From positions 198,470 to 262,469 of the forward strand of contig NZ_QKSD01000004.1 of assembly GCF_003234085.1 (NCBI RefSeq): a DNA stretch of 64,000 bases, given 5' to 3'. The position numbers were made by a program, and so were the translations under genes. This document shows, in pieces, positions 35,624-45,044 of this stretch. The notes under the pieces are model-generated. The model was not told where the DNA came from. It did no database searches and was given only the letters and a program-made list of their open reading frames with translations. Source of the DNA: Curtobacterium sp. MCPF17_052. GTDB taxonomy: Bacteria > Actinomycetota > Actinomycetes > Actinomycetales > Microbacteriaceae. How positions within the stretch are numbered: the first letter of the stretch is position 1; every line of letters begins with the position of its first letter.

Positions 35624-36586
35624 TCAGGCGGAGACGGGCATCCCGAGGAGCAGTCGGATGTCCAGGTCGTCCTGTCGCATCTGGGCGGCGAGTTCGTCCA
35701 TGCCGCGGAAGGCGACCATGCCCCGGACGTAGGCGACGAACAGCACCGAGATCGTCTCGTCGTACAGGTCGAGGTCGACGTCGAGCAGGTGGGCTTCGAT
35801 CTGCTTCGCCGGGACTCCCTCGAACGTCGGGTTGTTGCCGACCGAGACCGCGGCCGGGTACGTCACACCGTCGTGCAGCACCCGGGCGGCGTAGACGCCG
35901 TCAGCGGGCACGAAGCCCTCGCAGGCCGGCGCGAGGTTCGCCGTCGGGTACCCCATCGCGCGGCCGCGCTGGTTGCCGTGCACGACGACGCTCCGGACGG
36001 CGTGCTCACGACCGAGCAGACGAGCGGCCTCGGCGACCCGACCGACGGACAGGAGTTCGCGGATCCAGGTCGACGACACGCGTCGCTCCCCCACCGACCG
36101 GACGTCGTCGGCCAGGTCCACGTCGTCGATGAGCTCGACCTGGAAGCCGTGCCGTTCGCCGAGCTGTCGGAGCAGGGTGACGTCCCCGGCACCGCGGGCA
36201 CCGAACCGGAAGTCGCTGCCGACGAAGACGAGCTTCGCGTGCAGGGTGTCGACGAGGATCTCGGACACGAACGCCTCGGCCGGCTTCGCCTGGAGCGCCG
36301 AGTCGAACCGGAGCAGCAGCGTCGTGTCGACACCGACCGCGTCGAGGAGTTCGCGCCGCTGGGCCGTGCTGGTCAGTGCCGGCGGCACACGCAGCGGGTC
36401 GATGACGTTGAGGGGGTGCTGGTCGAACGTGACCACCGTCGAGACGAGACCGCGGGCCCGTGCGGCGTCCTCGAGATGGGCGATGACGGCGCGGTGGCCG
36501 ACGTGGACACCGTCGAACTTGCCGATGGTGACCGCGCTCGGACCGAAGTCGTCGGGGACGTCGGCGACGTCGTCGTAGAAGTGCAT
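35624..36586 (-). CDS. ribF: Bifunctional riboflavin kinase / FAD synthetase
   Basis: Converts riboflavin to FMN and then FAD. It is 320 residues. N-terminal adenylyltransferase domain with AVTIGKFDGVHVGHRAVI and SSTWIRELLSVGR; C-terminal flavokinase domain with GNQRGRAMGYPTANL and NNPTFEG. I chose the ATG of MHFYDD at 36586 with GGAGGACC upstream. Confidence 0.96.
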   Translation of the reverse strand: MHFYDDVADVPDDFGPSAVTIGKFDGVHVGHRAVIAHLEDAARARGLVSTVVTFDQHPLNVIDPLRVPPALTSTAQRRELLDAVGVDTTLLLRFDSALQAKPAEAFVSEILVDTLHAKLVFVGSDFRFGARGAGDVTLLRQLGERHGFQVELIDDVDLADDVRSVGERRVSSTWIRELLSVGRVAEAARLLGREHAVRSVVVHGNQRGRAMGYPTANLAPACEGFVPADGVYAARVLHDGVTYPAAVSVGNNPTFEGVPAKQIEAHLLDVDLDLYDETISVLFVAYVRGMVAFRGMDELAAQMRQDDLDIRLLLGMPVSA

Positions 36587-36603
36587 GCGCAGGTCCTCCG
36601 TCC

Positions 36604-37068
36604 TCACTCTGCAGACGCCACGGACGCGGCGGCCCGGTGGTGCTTGCGGAGCCACCAGAGTCCGGCGATCGGCAGCACGAGCGGGGCGAATGCGTAGCCG
36701 AGGCCGTAGTACGACCAGATCGTGTCGTCCGGGAACAGCTGCCGATCGAGCAGTGAGAGCGTCCCGATCACGAGCACACCGGTCATCTCGAAGACGATCG
36801 TCACGCAGGCGACCCGGTACCAGGCGCGGCCCGGCACGATGAGGGCGACCATGGCGACGATGTACACGACGGCGGCGATGGCGCTGAGCGTGTACGAGAA
36901 CGGCGCGAACGAGAACTTCTCCGCGATCTGCACGATGCTCCGGCCGGTCGCGGCCAGGGCGAGGATGCCGTAGACGGCGATCAGGACCCGTCCGACACCG
37001 CTCGCCAGGGTCGACGTGCGACGGCCCCGGGCCGGGCGGTCGGTTCCTGCGGAGGACTTGATCACCAT
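36604..37068 (-). CDS. Four-helix integral membrane protein, unknown function
   Basis: A 154-residue protein with a basic N-terminus and about four transmembrane helices (24-44, 55-79, 85-107, 122-141). It ends 18 bp before ribF. The ATG at 37068 has a TAGGAT hexamer 7 nt upstream, again fitting a leaderless start. I recognise no family. Confidence 0.75.
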   Translation of the reverse strand: MVIKSSAGTDRPARGRRTSTLASGVGRVLIAVYGILALAATGRSIVQIAEKFSFAPFSYTLSAIAAVVYIVAMVALIVPGRAWYRVACVTIVFEMTGVLVIGTLSLLDRQLFPDDTIWSYYGLGYAFAPLVLPIAGLWWLRKHHRAAASVASAE

Positions 37069-37075
37069 TGCACCG

Positions 37076-37081
37076 ATCCTA
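37076..37081 (-). promoter_or_regulatory. Putative leaderless -10 box of the 37068 membrane gene
   Basis: TAGGAT on the minus strand followed by 7 nt and the ATG. Confidence 0.4.
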
Positions 37082-37160
37082 CCGACCGTCGCAGCGTCCC
37101 GAGCACGGGGAGCGGGCCGCGGACGACGTCGCCGGGGACGTCCGGACAGGAGGGCCGGCG

Positions 37161-37526
37161 TCAGTTCAGCGCGAACCAGATCTGGTACATCCGGTACACC
37201 ATCACCGCTGCGGTGAAGGCCCCGGCGCCGAGCACGACGGTGCTCCAGCGCGTCCGGTCGACGAGCGCCCAGACGATCGTCGCCGGCGGGACCAGGACCA
37301 CCGACACCGCGTAGACCCAGAACTCGAGCACGTTGCCCTGCGGCGGGTTCCCGACCGCCGGGGCGACGAGCGAGACCACCAGCTGCGCGAGGAGCAGGAG
37401 TTCGACGAGCGCGAGCCCGCCGACGGTGTAGTCGTTCGGCTTCCGTCCGATCAGGCCGAGCACGACCGCGGCCAGCCCGATGACGCACGCGATGCCGAAC
37501 TGCACCCACATGAACCACTCGATCAC
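37161..37526 (-). CDS. Small four-helix membrane protein downstream of truB
   Basis: A 121-residue protein with four hydrophobic segments (about 5-27, 35-56, 65-86, 93-113) and nothing else recognisable. The GTG at 37526 has AGGAG upstream and overlaps the truB stop by 4 bp (GTGA), so it is co-translated with truB. Function unknown. Confidence 0.75.
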   Translation of the reverse strand: MIEWFMWVQFGIACVIGLAAVVLGLIGRKPNDYTVGGLALVELLLLAQLVVSLVAPAVGNPPQGNVLEFWVYAVSVVLVPPATIVWALVDRTRWSTVVLGAGAFTAAVMVYRMYQIWFALN

Positions 37527-38464
37527 GTGTTCGCTCCTGTCGCGGTCGGGAAGTTCGTGATGACCCGGAGCTGTCCACGCCGGACGGCGACGAGGCCGAC
37601 GAGCCGGTCGGCACCCGTGGCGATCGCCGCGACCGGGCCGTCGGTGTCGGGGTGGTCCGCAGTGATCCGCTTGCCGTCCCCGAGGTCCTTCGCCTGGGCG
37701 CCGTCGAGCTGCACGACCGGGAACAGGCGACGGGCGACGTCGGTCGGTCGGGCGAGGGCGGCGCGGACGTCGACGGCGTCGTCTTCGAGGTCGACGGCGT
37801 CCTCGACCGCGAACGGGCCGACGACGGTCCGACGGAGTGCGGTGAGGTGGGCGCCGGTGCCGAGGGCGGCGCCGACGTCGCGGGCGAGCGCACGGATGTA
37901 CGTACCGGACGAGCACGAGACGACGACGTCGAGGTCGATCACGGCGACGTCGGCCCCGTCCACCGAGACGACCCGGTCGGCTCGGCCCCGCACGTCGAAC
38001 CGGTCGACGGTCACACGTCGGGCCTTGAGCGTGACCGCCTCCCCCTTGCGGGCCAGGTCGTAGGCACGTCGACCGTCGACCTTGATCGCGCTGACCGTCG
38101 ACGGCACCTGGTCGATCGGACCGCGGAGCGCCGCCACGGCAGCTTCGATCGCGTCGTCACTCACCGTGCCCGCGGGGGCACCGTGGGCCGTGATCGGGTC
38201 ACCGTCGGCGTCGTCCGAATCGGTGCCGACACCGAGCCGGATGGTGGCCGTGTAGGTCTTGCCGAGGCCGACGAGATGCGTCAGGAGGCGTGTCGACGGA
38301 CCGACGCCGAGGATCAGGAGCCCGGTCGCCATCGGGTCCAGGGTCCCGGCATGTCCGATCTTCTTGAGGTCCAGGCGTCGTCGGGCGATCGAGACCACGC
38401 GGTGGCTCGAGATGCCCTGCGGCTTGTCGACGAGGAGGATGCCGTCGGGCGGGGTCACGAGCAC
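37523..38464 (-). CDS. truB: tRNA pseudouridine(55) synthase TruB
   Basis: Makes pseudouridine 55 in the T-loop of tRNAs. It is 313 residues. The catalytic aspartate D43 is in KIGHAGTLDPMATGLL; GILLVDKPQGISSH opens the protein and CSSGTYIRALARDVG is conserved. The GTG at 38464 has TAGTCT 6 nt upstream and no Shine-Dalgarno sequence. It is separated from infB-rbfA by mutY, unlike the usual adjacent order. Confidence 0.96.
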   Translation of the reverse strand: MLVTPPDGILLVDKPQGISSHRVVSIARRRLDLKKIGHAGTLDPMATGLLILGVGPSTRLLTHLVGLGKTYTATIRLGVGTDSDDADGDPITAHGAPAGTVSDDAIEAAVAALRGPIDQVPSTVSAIKVDGRRAYDLARKGEAVTLKARRVTVDRFDVRGRADRVVSVDGADVAVIDLDVVVSCSSGTYIRALARDVGAALGTGAHLTALRRTVVGPFAVEDAVDLEDDAVDVRAALARPTDVARRLFPVVQLDGAQAKDLGDGKRITADHPDTDGPVAAIATGADRLVGLVAVRRGQLRVITNFPTATGANT

Positions 38465-38470
38465 CGGACG

Positions 38471-38476
38471 AGACTA
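38471..38476 (-). promoter_or_regulatory. Putative leaderless -10 box of truB
   Basis: TAGTCT on the minus strand, 6 nt, then the truB GTG. Confidence 0.5.
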
Positions 38477-38502
38477 GCAGCGGCATCGCGGCACGGCGCC
38501 AG

Positions 38503-38949
38503 TCAGCAGGCGTCGTTCCACTCGCGTCGGGGGTGCTCCGGGTCCGTGACGTCGAGCACCGCGGAGGCGGCGATCTTCACGTCGGCCCGCCGCTCGAGCC
38601 GGCCGGTCTCCTGCTCGACCCACAGGGACCACCGCCACAGGGTGCGGGTGCTCGGCGCGAGGAGCCCGTGGCCGTGCACGACGAGCACGCCCTCACCGGC
38701 CCCGGTCGTGCGGAACGGGGTCACCAGGTCGTTCCGCAGCGTGTCCACGTCGGTGGACGGGGCAGCCGCAGCCATGGCCTGGACGCCGTGCTGCTCGAAG
38801 CCCGCGACGAGCGCCGCCGCGACGTGTTCGAGGTCGGTCCCGTCCTGCCCGTCGACGGCGATGACCGTCCGGTTCGTCCCGACCTGCGCGACCACCTCGC
38901 TCGCGATCGCGGCCATGGTGTCGATCTCCTGCGGTGCCCAGCGTGCCAT
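38503..38949 (-). CDS. Uridine-kinase-like protein with degenerate P-loop
   Basis: A 148-residue protein. The strand-loop RTVIAVDGQDGTDLEHVAAA (28-47) resembles the start of uridine kinase-like P-loop proteins, but GxxGxGK(S/T) has become GQDGTDLEH, so nucleotide-phosphate binding is doubtful. The later GVLVVHGHGLLAPSTRTLW and WSLWVEQ resemble the strand and lid region of the same family, which is usually longer. Probably an inactive relative. The ATG at 38949 lies 6 nt from TACGGT and shares a 22-bp divergent promoter region with mutY. Confidence 0.65.
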   Translation of the reverse strand: MARWAPQEIDTMAAIASEVVAQVGTNRTVIAVDGQDGTDLEHVAAALVAGFEQHGVQAMAAAAPSTDVDTLRNDLVTPFRTTGAGEGVLVVHGHGLLAPSTRTLWRWSLWVEQETGRLERRADVKIAASAVLDVTDPEHPRREWNDAC

Positions 38950-38955
38950 GCCACC

Positions 38956-38965
38956 ACCGTAGGCT
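38956..38965. promoter_or_regulatory. Overlapping divergent -10 boxes (uridine-kinase-like gene and mutY)
   Basis: TAGGCT at 38960-38965 (plus) is followed by 6 nt and the mutY GTG at 38972. TACGGT at 38961-38956 (minus) is followed by 6 nt and the ATG at 38949. The two hexamers share the central TA. Both genes would be leaderless and the two promoters could not be melted at once by two polymerases. Confidence 0.5.
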
Positions 38966-38971
38966 GTCGTG

Positions 38972-39901
38972 GTGAACGTGGGCAGAGCCTCCAGTCCGTC
39001 CGTGGACGACGCGACGATCCACAGGGCTGCGGCGATCTCGTCCCCCTTGCTGGCCTGGTACCGCCGGGAGGCTCGTGACCTGCCCTGGCGTCGTGTCGGC
39101 TTCCCGGCCTGGGGCACCCTGGTCAGCGAGATCATGCTCCAGCAGACGCAGGTCGCGCGGGTCGTCCCCCGACTGGAGGCGTGGCTCACCCGGTGGCCGA
39201 CCCCCGCGGACCTCGCGGCGTCGCCCCCGGCGGACGCGGTGCGTGCCTGGGACCGGCTCGGCTACCCGAGAAGGGCCCTCGCCCTGCACGCGGCCGCGAC
39301 GGTCATCGCCGAACGGCACGGCAACGTCGTCCCCCGTGACGTCGACGACCTCCTGGCCCTCCCCGGGATCGGGGACTACACCGCCCGGGCCGTCGCGGTC
39401 TTCGCGTACGGCGACCGGCACCCCGTCGTCGACGTCAACGTCCGGCGTGTCCTGGCACGTGCCGTCCTCGGCCAGGGCGAGCCCGGGCCGGCGAAGGCCA
39501 AGCAGGACCTGCCGCTGATGGAGGCGACCCTGCCGGCCGACCGCGACGACGCCGCGGCGACGAACGCGGCGGTGATGGAGCTCGGAGCACTCGTGTGCGT
39601 CGCGCGGTCCCCCGCCTGCGACGCCTGCCCGATCGCGGACCGCTGCGCCTGGCGAGCGGCCGGGTACCCGGAGCACGACGGACCGCGCGCGCCGAAGCAG
39701 TCCCGGTTCGCCGGGAGCGACCGACAGGTCCGCGGGATGATCATGGCCGAACTGCGGGCGAGCGACGTCCCCGTCACGCCGACGGAGATCGCGATGGTGT
39801 GGCCGGATGCCGGTCAGCGGGACCGGGCGCTCGCGTCCTTGCTGCGTGACGGACTCGCCGAGGGCGACGACCTCGAGGGCTACCGACTGCCGCGCGGCTG
39901 A
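38972..39901 (+). CDS. mutY: A/G-specific adenine glycosylase MutY
   Basis: Removes adenine mispaired with 8-oxoguanine. It is 309 residues (or 310 from the GTG at 38969). Catalytic Glu in SEIMLQQTQVARV, helix-hairpin-helix LPGIGDYTARAVAVFAYG, catalytic Asp in VVDVNVRRVLAR and a 4Fe-4S cluster motif CVARSPACDACPIADRC are all present. The C-terminal tail is shorter than the MutT-like domain of E. coli MutY. I favour 38972 because TAGGCT lies exactly 6 nt before it. Confidence 0.94.
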   Translation: MNVGRASSPSVDDATIHRAAAISSPLLAWYRREARDLPWRRVGFPAWGTLVSEIMLQQTQVARVVPRLEAWLTRWPTPADLAASPPADAVRAWDRLGYPRRALALHAAATVIAERHGNVVPRDVDDLLALPGIGDYTARAVAVFAYGDRHPVVDVNVRRVLARAVLGQGEPGPAKAKQDLPLMEATLPADRDDAAATNAAVMELGALVCVARSPACDACPIADRCAWRAAGYPEHDGPRAPKQSRFAGSDRQVRGMIMAELRASDVPVTPTEIAMVWPDAGQRDRALASLLRDGLAEGDDLEGYRLPRG

Positions 39902-39936
39902 CCCCCTGGCGCCTCCGGCCTCGCACACGTGCGAGC

Positions 39937-40016
39937 ACCTGCCACACCAGAGCGCCCGCCGCGCGCCAGTGCGCCTGCCACGCCAGAGCGCCTGCCACAC
40001 GAGAACGCCCGCCACC
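39937..40016. repeat. Degenerate 17-19 bp tandem repeats after mutY
   Basis: Four and a half units with consensus GCCTGCCACRCCAGAGC (start points 39937, 39954, 39973, 39990, 40007; one unit is 19 bp). The last unit forms the left arm of the terminator at 39998-40040, so the repeat seems to have grown from, or gave rise to, that arm. Confidence 0.75.
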
Positions 40017-40040
40017 GGGGTGGTGGCGGGCGCTCTCGTG
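39998..40040. terminator. Bidirectional terminator between mutY and rbfA
   Basis: Arms of 19 bp (39998-40016 and 40022-40040) with one A-C mismatch and a 5-nt loop, between convergent mutY and rbfA. Confidence 0.85.
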
Positions 40041-40052
40041 GTCGATCGGGTG

Positions 40053-40535
40053 TCAGACGCGAGCGTCGGGCCCGGACGGCGCTGTGCCGTCCACGTCCTC
40101 GTCCCCGTCCTCGTCGTCGTCGTCGTGCTTGTACGGGTCGGCATCGCCGGCGTAGGTCGCACCGACCGCCGCCTGCTGGACCTGCAGGTCACGCATCTGG
40201 GCCTGCGCGAGCAGATCCTCGAGGTGCGCCGACGTGTCCGGCAGGGCGTCGGCGATGAACTCCAGCGACGGGGTGAGCCGCGCCGTGATGTTCTTGCCGA
40301 CCTCGGTCCGGAGCATGCCGGTCGCGGCCTTCAGCGCCGCGGCGGAGTCCGCCCGCTCCTCGTCGGAGCCGTACACGGTGTAGAAGATCGACGCGTGCTG
40401 CAGGTCCCCCGTGACTCGAACGTCGGTGATCGTGACGAAGCCGAGCCGCGGGTCACGCAAGCCCTTGTCGAGTCGGCGGGCGACGACTTCCTTGATGCGG
40501 TCCGCCATCTTGCGGGCACGCTGCGGGTCAGCCAT
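40053..40535 (-). CDS. rbfA: 30S ribosome-binding factor A
   Basis: Late 16S rRNA maturation and cold-shock factor. It is 160 residues: KH-like core with RARKMADRIKEVVARRL, RDPRLGFVTITDVRVTGDL and SLEFIADALPDTSAHLEDLL, then a ~40-residue acidic tail (KHDDDDEDGDEDVDG) that is longer than in most homologues. The ATG has AAGGAGG upstream. Confidence 0.95.
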   Translation of the reverse strand: MADPQRARKMADRIKEVVARRLDKGLRDPRLGFVTITDVRVTGDLQHASIFYTVYGSDEERADSAAALKAATGMLRTEVGKNITARLTPSLEFIADALPDTSAHLEDLLAQAQMRDLQVQQAAVGATYAGDADPYKHDDDDEDGDEDVDGTAPSGPDARV

Positions 40536-40561
40536 GGGTTCCTCCTTGCGGAACGGGGTGA

Positions 40562-40595
40562 GGCCCCGCCTCTCCCGTTCGGGAGAGGCGGGGCC
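40562..40595 (-). terminator. Terminator hairpin between infB and rbfA
   Basis: Perfect 15-bp arms (40562-40576 and 40581-40595) with a 4-nt loop, right after the infB stop. It may attenuate rather than fully end transcription into rbfA, whose start is 26 bp further on. Confidence 0.85.
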
Positions 40596-40612
40596 CAGGG
40601 TACTCAGTGCGA

Positions 40613-43477
40613 TCAGTCGCGCGGCTTCTCGACCAGTTCAGTGGTCTCGATCTCATCGCCGGGCTGGATGTCGTTGAACTTACCCAGACCGATACCGGCC
40701 TCGTAGTCCGTGCGGACCTCGGTGACGTCGTCCTTGAAGCGACGGAGCGACTCGATCGCCAGTCCGTCGGCCACGACCACACCGTCACGGATGACGCGCG
40801 CCTTGGCGTTGCGCGTGATCGTGCCGGAGCGGACGATGACACCCGCGATGTTGCCGAACTTGGAGGAACGGAACACCTCGCGGATCTCCGCCACACCCGA
40901 CTGGACCTCTTCGTACTCGGGCTTGAGCATGCCCTTGAGCGAGTTCTCGATGTCCTCGAGTGCGTTGTAGATGACCGAGTAGAAGCGGACGTCGATGCCT
41001 TCACGGGCAGCACGCTCGCGGGCCTTGACGTCCGGACGGACGTTGAAGCCGACGACGATCGCGTTGTCGATCGTGGCGAGGTCGATGTCCGACTCCGTGA
41101 TCGCACCCACACCGCGGTGCAGGATGCGCAGCTGGACACTGTCGTCCACCTCGATGTCGAGGAGCGACTGCTCGAGTGCCTCGACGGCACCGGAGACGTC
41201 ACCCTTGATGATGAGGTTGAGCGAGTCGACCTTGCCCTCTTCGAGCGCGCGGGTGAAGTCCTCGAGCGAGATGCGCTTGCGGGCCTTGGCCAGCTGGGCG
41301 TTGCGCTGCGCGGCTTCACGCTTCTCGGCGATCTGACGGGCAGTGCGGTCGTCCTCGGTGACGAGGAACGTGTCACCGGCGCGGGGCACCGACGACAGAC
41401 CCTGCACCTGGACCGGACGGGCAGGCGTCGCGGCCTCGACCAGGTTGCCGTTCTCGTCGGCCATCGCACGGACACGGCCGTACGCCGTGCCGGCGACGAT
41501 CGCGTCACCGACGTGCAGCGTGCCGGACTGGATGAGGACGGTGGCGACTGCACCACGGCCCTTGTCGAGCCGTGCTTCGATCGCGACGCCTCGGGCGTCC
41601 TTGTCGGGGTTCGCACGCAGGTCGAGACCGGCGTCCGCGGTCAGCAGCACCGCGTCCAGGAGGTCCTGGATGCCGATGTTCTGACGGGCGGACACGTCGA
41701 CGAACATGACGTCGCCGCCGTACTCCTCGGCCACAAGGTTGTACTCGGTGAGCTGCTGACGGACCTTGGCCGGGTTCGCCCCGTCCTTGTCGATCTTGTT
41801 CACCGCGACCACGATCGGCACACCGGCCGACTGGGCGTGGTTCAGCGCCTCGATCGTCTGCGGCATGATGCCGTCGTCCGCCGCGACCACCAGGATCGCG
41901 ATGTCCGTCACCTGTGCACCACGAGCACGCATGGCCGTGAAGGCCTCGTGACCCGGGGTGTCGATGAAGGTGATCGGGCGTTCGATGCCCTCGTGCTCGG
42001 TGACGATCTGGTACGCGCCGATGTGCTGCGTGATGCCGCCGGCTTCACCCTCGACGACCTTGGAGTTCCGGATCGCGTCGAGCAGTCGGGTCTTACCGTG
42101 GTCGACGTGACCCATGACGGTGACGACCGGGGGACGCTGCTGCAGGACGGAGTCGTCCTCGTCGGCGTACTCGGCGTCGATGTCGATGTCGAAGCCCTCG
42201 AGGAGCTCCTTGTCCTCGTCCTCGGGCGAGACGACCTGGATCTTGTAGCCCAGCTCCTCGCCGAGGACCTCGAAGGTCGCCTCGTCGAGGGACTCGGTCG
42301 CGGTCGCCATCTCACCGAGGTGGAACAGCACCGTCACCAGGTTGCCGGGGCTCGCGTCGATCTTGTCCGCGAAGTCCGAGATGCTCGCACCGCGACGGAG
42401 TCGCACGACCGTGTTGCCGTCACCACGCGGGACCTGCACGCCGCCGAGCGACGGTGCCTGCCGCATCTCGTACTCGGCGCGCTTCGTCCGCTTCGACTTG
42501 CGGGCACGGCTCTTGCCGCCACCACGACCGAACGCACCAGCGGTACCCCCACCGGGGCCACGGCCACGGCCGCCACCACCTGCGGGGCGCGGGCCGGTGA
42601 ACGCGGGACGGGCGAAGCCGCCACCTGCGCCGGCACCGGCACCACCGGGACGGTTGAAGCCGCCGCCGGGGCCACCACGGCCGCCGCCACCCTGGCCCGG
42701 GCGCTGCCCGAAGCCGTTCGGACGGTTGTTCTGGCCGGGACCACCGGGGCGCGGAGCACCCGGACGGGGCGCACCGGGACGCGGCGGCTGAGGACGCGGG
42801 ATGCCGTTGCCGGCACCGGCGGCCGGGCGCTGGCCCATGCCCTGGTTGGAGGCGAACGGGTTGTTGCCGGGGCGCGGCGGACGTGCGCCCATGCCCTGGC
42901 TCGACGCGTAGGGGTTGTTGCCGGGACGGGCTCCGGGCTTCGGCCCACCGGGCTTCGGGGCGGAACCGGAACCGGACGGCTTGGTGCCGCCGGGCTTCAC
43001 GGCGTCGCTGGGACCGGAGTCCTGCTGGTCGCCGTCGGTCTGCTGCGCAGCTGCCTGCTGCTCAGCGGCCTTCTGCTCGGCCGCGGCCTTGCGTGCTGCC
43101 TCGGCCTCGGCCTGCCGCTGCGCGACGGACTTCGGGGCGGCGGGAGTCGGCGCACCGTCGACCGGCTGGGCCGCGGGTGCTTCCTCGACGACGGGCTCGG
43201 GCGCCGGGGTGGGGCGCTTCGGGCCGGGCTTGGGGCCACCGGGCTTCGGCGCACCGGAACGCGGTGCCGCGGGAGCCTTGGCGGCGGGGGTCGCCGGAGC
43301 GGACGACGCGGACGCGCCCTCTGCCTGCAGCGCTGCACGGAGCTTCCGTGCGACGGGGGGTTCGATGCTCGAGCTCGGGCCCTTGACGAATTCGCCGAGT
43401 TCCTTGAGCTTCTCCATTGCGGTCTTGCTGTCGACGCCGAGCTCGCTTGCGATCTCGTGTACGCGTGGTTTCGCCAC
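40613..43477 (-). CDS. infB: Translation initiation factor IF-2
   Basis: GTPase that positions initiator fMet-tRNA on the 30S subunit. It is 954 residues: IF2 N-terminal helical motif ([21 protein letters not shown]), a long Gly/Pro/Arg/Ala-rich disordered region (about 55-345), then the G domain with [24 protein letters not shown] and NKIDK, and domains II-IV. The GTG at 43477 has AAGGAG. The open frame on the other strand is an artefact of composition. Confidence 0.97.
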   Translation of the reverse strand: MAKPRVHEIASELGVDSKTAMEKLKELGEFVKGPSSSIEPPVARKLRAALQAEGASASSAPATPAAKAPAAPRSGAPKPGGPKPGPKRPTPAPEPVVEEAPAAQPVDGAPTPAAPKSVAQRQAEAEAARKAAAEQKAAEQQAAAQQTDGDQQDSGPSDAVKPGGTKPSGSGSAPKPGGPKPGARPGNNPYASSQGMGARPPRPGNNPFASNQGMGQRPAAGAGNGIPRPQPPRPGAPRPGAPRPGGPGQNNRPNGFGQRPGQGGGGRGGPGGGFNRPGGAGAGAGGGFARPAFTGPRPAGGGGRGRGPGGGTAGAFGRGGGKSRARKSKRTKRAEYEMRQAPSLGGVQVPRGDGNTVVRLRRGASISDFADKIDASPGNLVTVLFHLGEMATATESLDEATFEVLGEELGYKIQVVSPEDEDKELLEGFDIDIDAEYADEDDSVLQQRPPVVTVMGHVDHGKTRLLDAIRNSKVVEGEAGGITQHIGAYQIVTEHEGIERPITFIDTPGHEAFTAMRARGAQVTDIAILVVAADDGIMPQTIEALNHAQSAGVPIVVAVNKIDKDGANPAKVRQQLTEYNLVAEEYGGDVMFVDVSARQNIGIQDLLDAVLLTADAGLDLRANPDKDARGVAIEARLDKGRGAVATVLIQSGTLHVGDAIVAGTAYGRVRAMADENGNLVEAATPARPVQVQGLSSVPRAGDTFLVTEDDRTARQIAEKREAAQRNAQLAKARKRISLEDFTRALEEGKVDSLNLIIKGDVSGAVEALEQSLLDIEVDDSVQLRILHRGVGAITESDIDLATIDNAIVVGFNVRPDVKARERAAREGIDVRFYSVIYNALEDIENSLKGMLKPEYEEVQSGVAEIREVFRSSKFGNIAGVIVRSGTITRNAKARVIRDGVVVADGLAIESLRRFKDDVTEVRTDYEAGIGLGKFNDIQPGDEIETTELVEKPRD

Positions 43478-43551
43478 TGTTCTCCTTCACGGGTCCCACC
43501 CCGTCAAGGGGCAGGACTCAATGGTTGACGGGTCTCATTTCGAGCCGCTCA

Positions 43552-43878
43552 TCAGTTGTCCATAAGCCGTTCAGCCTGTTCTGTCATGTCCTGGCGCTCG
43601 GGAGCTGTGCTGTTCGGGCCATCGGGCCCCAGCCCAGCGAGGTACTCGCGCACCGCGGACGTGTCGGGATCACGCTCCAGCCGGAGCGCACGGCGGAATG
43701 CCCTGCGCTTGACGGCCAGTTCGTACGCTTCGACGGTCGGTGTGAGCCATGCACCCCGGCCCGGCATGACTGCCTTCGGATCCGCTACCACGGAACCATC
43801 GCTGCGAGCGACGACACGGAGGAGGGAGGATCGGGTTGCGCGACGACGACTGCCGATGCACGTTCTGACGGCGTCCAC
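43552..43878 (-). CDS. ylxR: YlxR (DUF448) RNA-binding protein
   Basis: A 108-residue protein of the YlxR family, found between nusA and infB in most bacteria; some members act on RNase P or transcription. [20 protein letters not shown] matches the N-terminal family pattern, but the usual GCR reads GSR, so one of the two signature cysteines is replaced by serine. GRGAWLTPTVEAYELAVKRRAFRRAL matches the rest. The GTG at 43878 has AAGGAG 5 nt upstream; an earlier start at 43932 lacks such a site. Confidence 0.9.
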   Translation of the reverse strand: MDAVRTCIGSRRRATRSSLLRVVARSDGSVVADPKAVMPGRGAWLTPTVEAYELAVKRRAFRRALRLERDPDTSAVREYLAGLGPDGPNSTAPERQDMTEQAERLMDN

Positions 43879-43965
43879 TCTACTCCTTGACTCCGACGAC
43901 CGCGATCCGGCGCGCCCGAGGCCTCTCGCCACGAGCGAACCGGACCGCGCCGATGGGGGTGCTGC

Positions 43966-44961
43966 TCAGTCGTCACCGTCGAGGATCGAGTCCGGCTGGA
44001 TGTCGATCCGGGCACCGGTCAGCTTCGCGGCGAGACGGGCGTTCTGCCCCTCCTTGCCGATCGCGAGCGACAGCTGGTAGTCCGGCACGAGTGCGCGGAC
44101 GGCCTTCGTCGAGGCGTCGAGCACGAACGCGCTCGTGACCTTCGCGGGCGACAGGGCGCTGGCGACGAAGGTGGAGAGGTCCGAGGACCAGTCCACGATG
44201 TCGATCTTCTCGGCACCGAGCTCGTTCGTCACCGCACGCACGCGGGCGCCGAGTTCGCCGATGCAGGCGCCCTTTGCGTTCACGCCGGGCTCGTTCGCCT
44301 TGACCGCCATCTTCGTGCGGTGCCCGGCTTCGCGCGCCAGCGAGGTGATCTCGACGACACCGGAGGCGATCTCCGGGACCTCGAGGGCGAACAGCTTCCG
44401 GACCAGGCCCGGGTGCGTCCGCGACACGGTGATCTGCGGCCCCTTGTGGCCACGACCCACGCTCGTCACGTAGACGCGCAGGCGGGTGCCGTGCGCGTAG
44501 GTCTCCCCCGGTACCTGCTCTTCGGGCGGCAGGATCGCCTCGACGGTGCCGAGGTCGACCATCACCATCTTCGGGTTCGGTCCCTGCTGCACGATGCCGG
44601 CGACGATGTCGCCTTCCTTGCCGCGGAACTCGCCGAGGATCTTGTCGTCGCCGATGTCGCGCAGACGCTGGTTGATGACCTGCTTGGCGGCGAACGCCGC
44701 GATCCGGCCGAAGTCGCTCGGCTGATCGACGGACTCGCCGATGACGTTGTCGTCCTCGTCGCGTTCGGGCACGAACACGGACACTTCGCCGGACTTGCGG
44801 TCCAGCTCGACCCGGGCCTGGGCGTCGACGGGTTCGTCGTTCTCAGCGCCGTGCTTCTGGTAAGCGGTCAGGATGGCAGATTCGATGATCTGGACGAGCT
44901 CGTCGAACGGGATCTCCCGCTCACGCTCCATGAGTCGCAGGACTGCGAGGTCGATCTTCAC
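43966..44961 (-). CDS. nusA: Transcription termination/antitermination factor NusA
   Basis: RNA polymerase-associated factor controlling pausing and termination. It is 331 residues, the short actinobacterial form: N-terminal polymerase-binding domain, S1 domain (about 125-200) and two KH domains with GACIGELGARVRAVTNELGAEKIDIV and SLAIGKEGQNARLAAKLTGARIDI; the E. coli C-terminal acidic repeats are absent. The GTG at 44961 has GGAGG. RimP, normally just upstream, is missing. Confidence 0.96.
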   Translation of the reverse strand: MKIDLAVLRLMEREREIPFDELVQIIESAILTAYQKHGAENDEPVDAQARVELDRKSGEVSVFVPERDEDDNVIGESVDQPSDFGRIAAFAAKQVINQRLRDIGDDKILGEFRGKEGDIVAGIVQQGPNPKMVMVDLGTVEAILPPEEQVPGETYAHGTRLRVYVTSVGRGHKGPQITVSRTHPGLVRKLFALEVPEIASGVVEITSLAREAGHRTKMAVKANEPGVNAKGACIGELGARVRAVTNELGAEKIDIVDWSSDLSTFVASALSPAKVTSAFVLDASTKAVRALVPDYQLSLAIGKEGQNARLAAKLTGARIDIQPDSILDGDD

Positions 44962-45044
44962 CGAGGTGCCTCCGTATTCAGATGAGTCACTCCCGCGGAT
45001 GGAACCGCGCGGAAGCCGTCGTCGATCGTACCGCAGGAATGGCG

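Noticed and set aside
39937..40040. Possible CRISPR-like repeat
   Set aside because: Units are 17-19 bp, contiguous and degenerate, with no spacers and no cas genes.
40607..43528. 973-codon plus-strand frame
   Set aside because: Antisense to infB; low-complexity Thr/Gly/Ala sequence mirrors the disordered region of IF-2.
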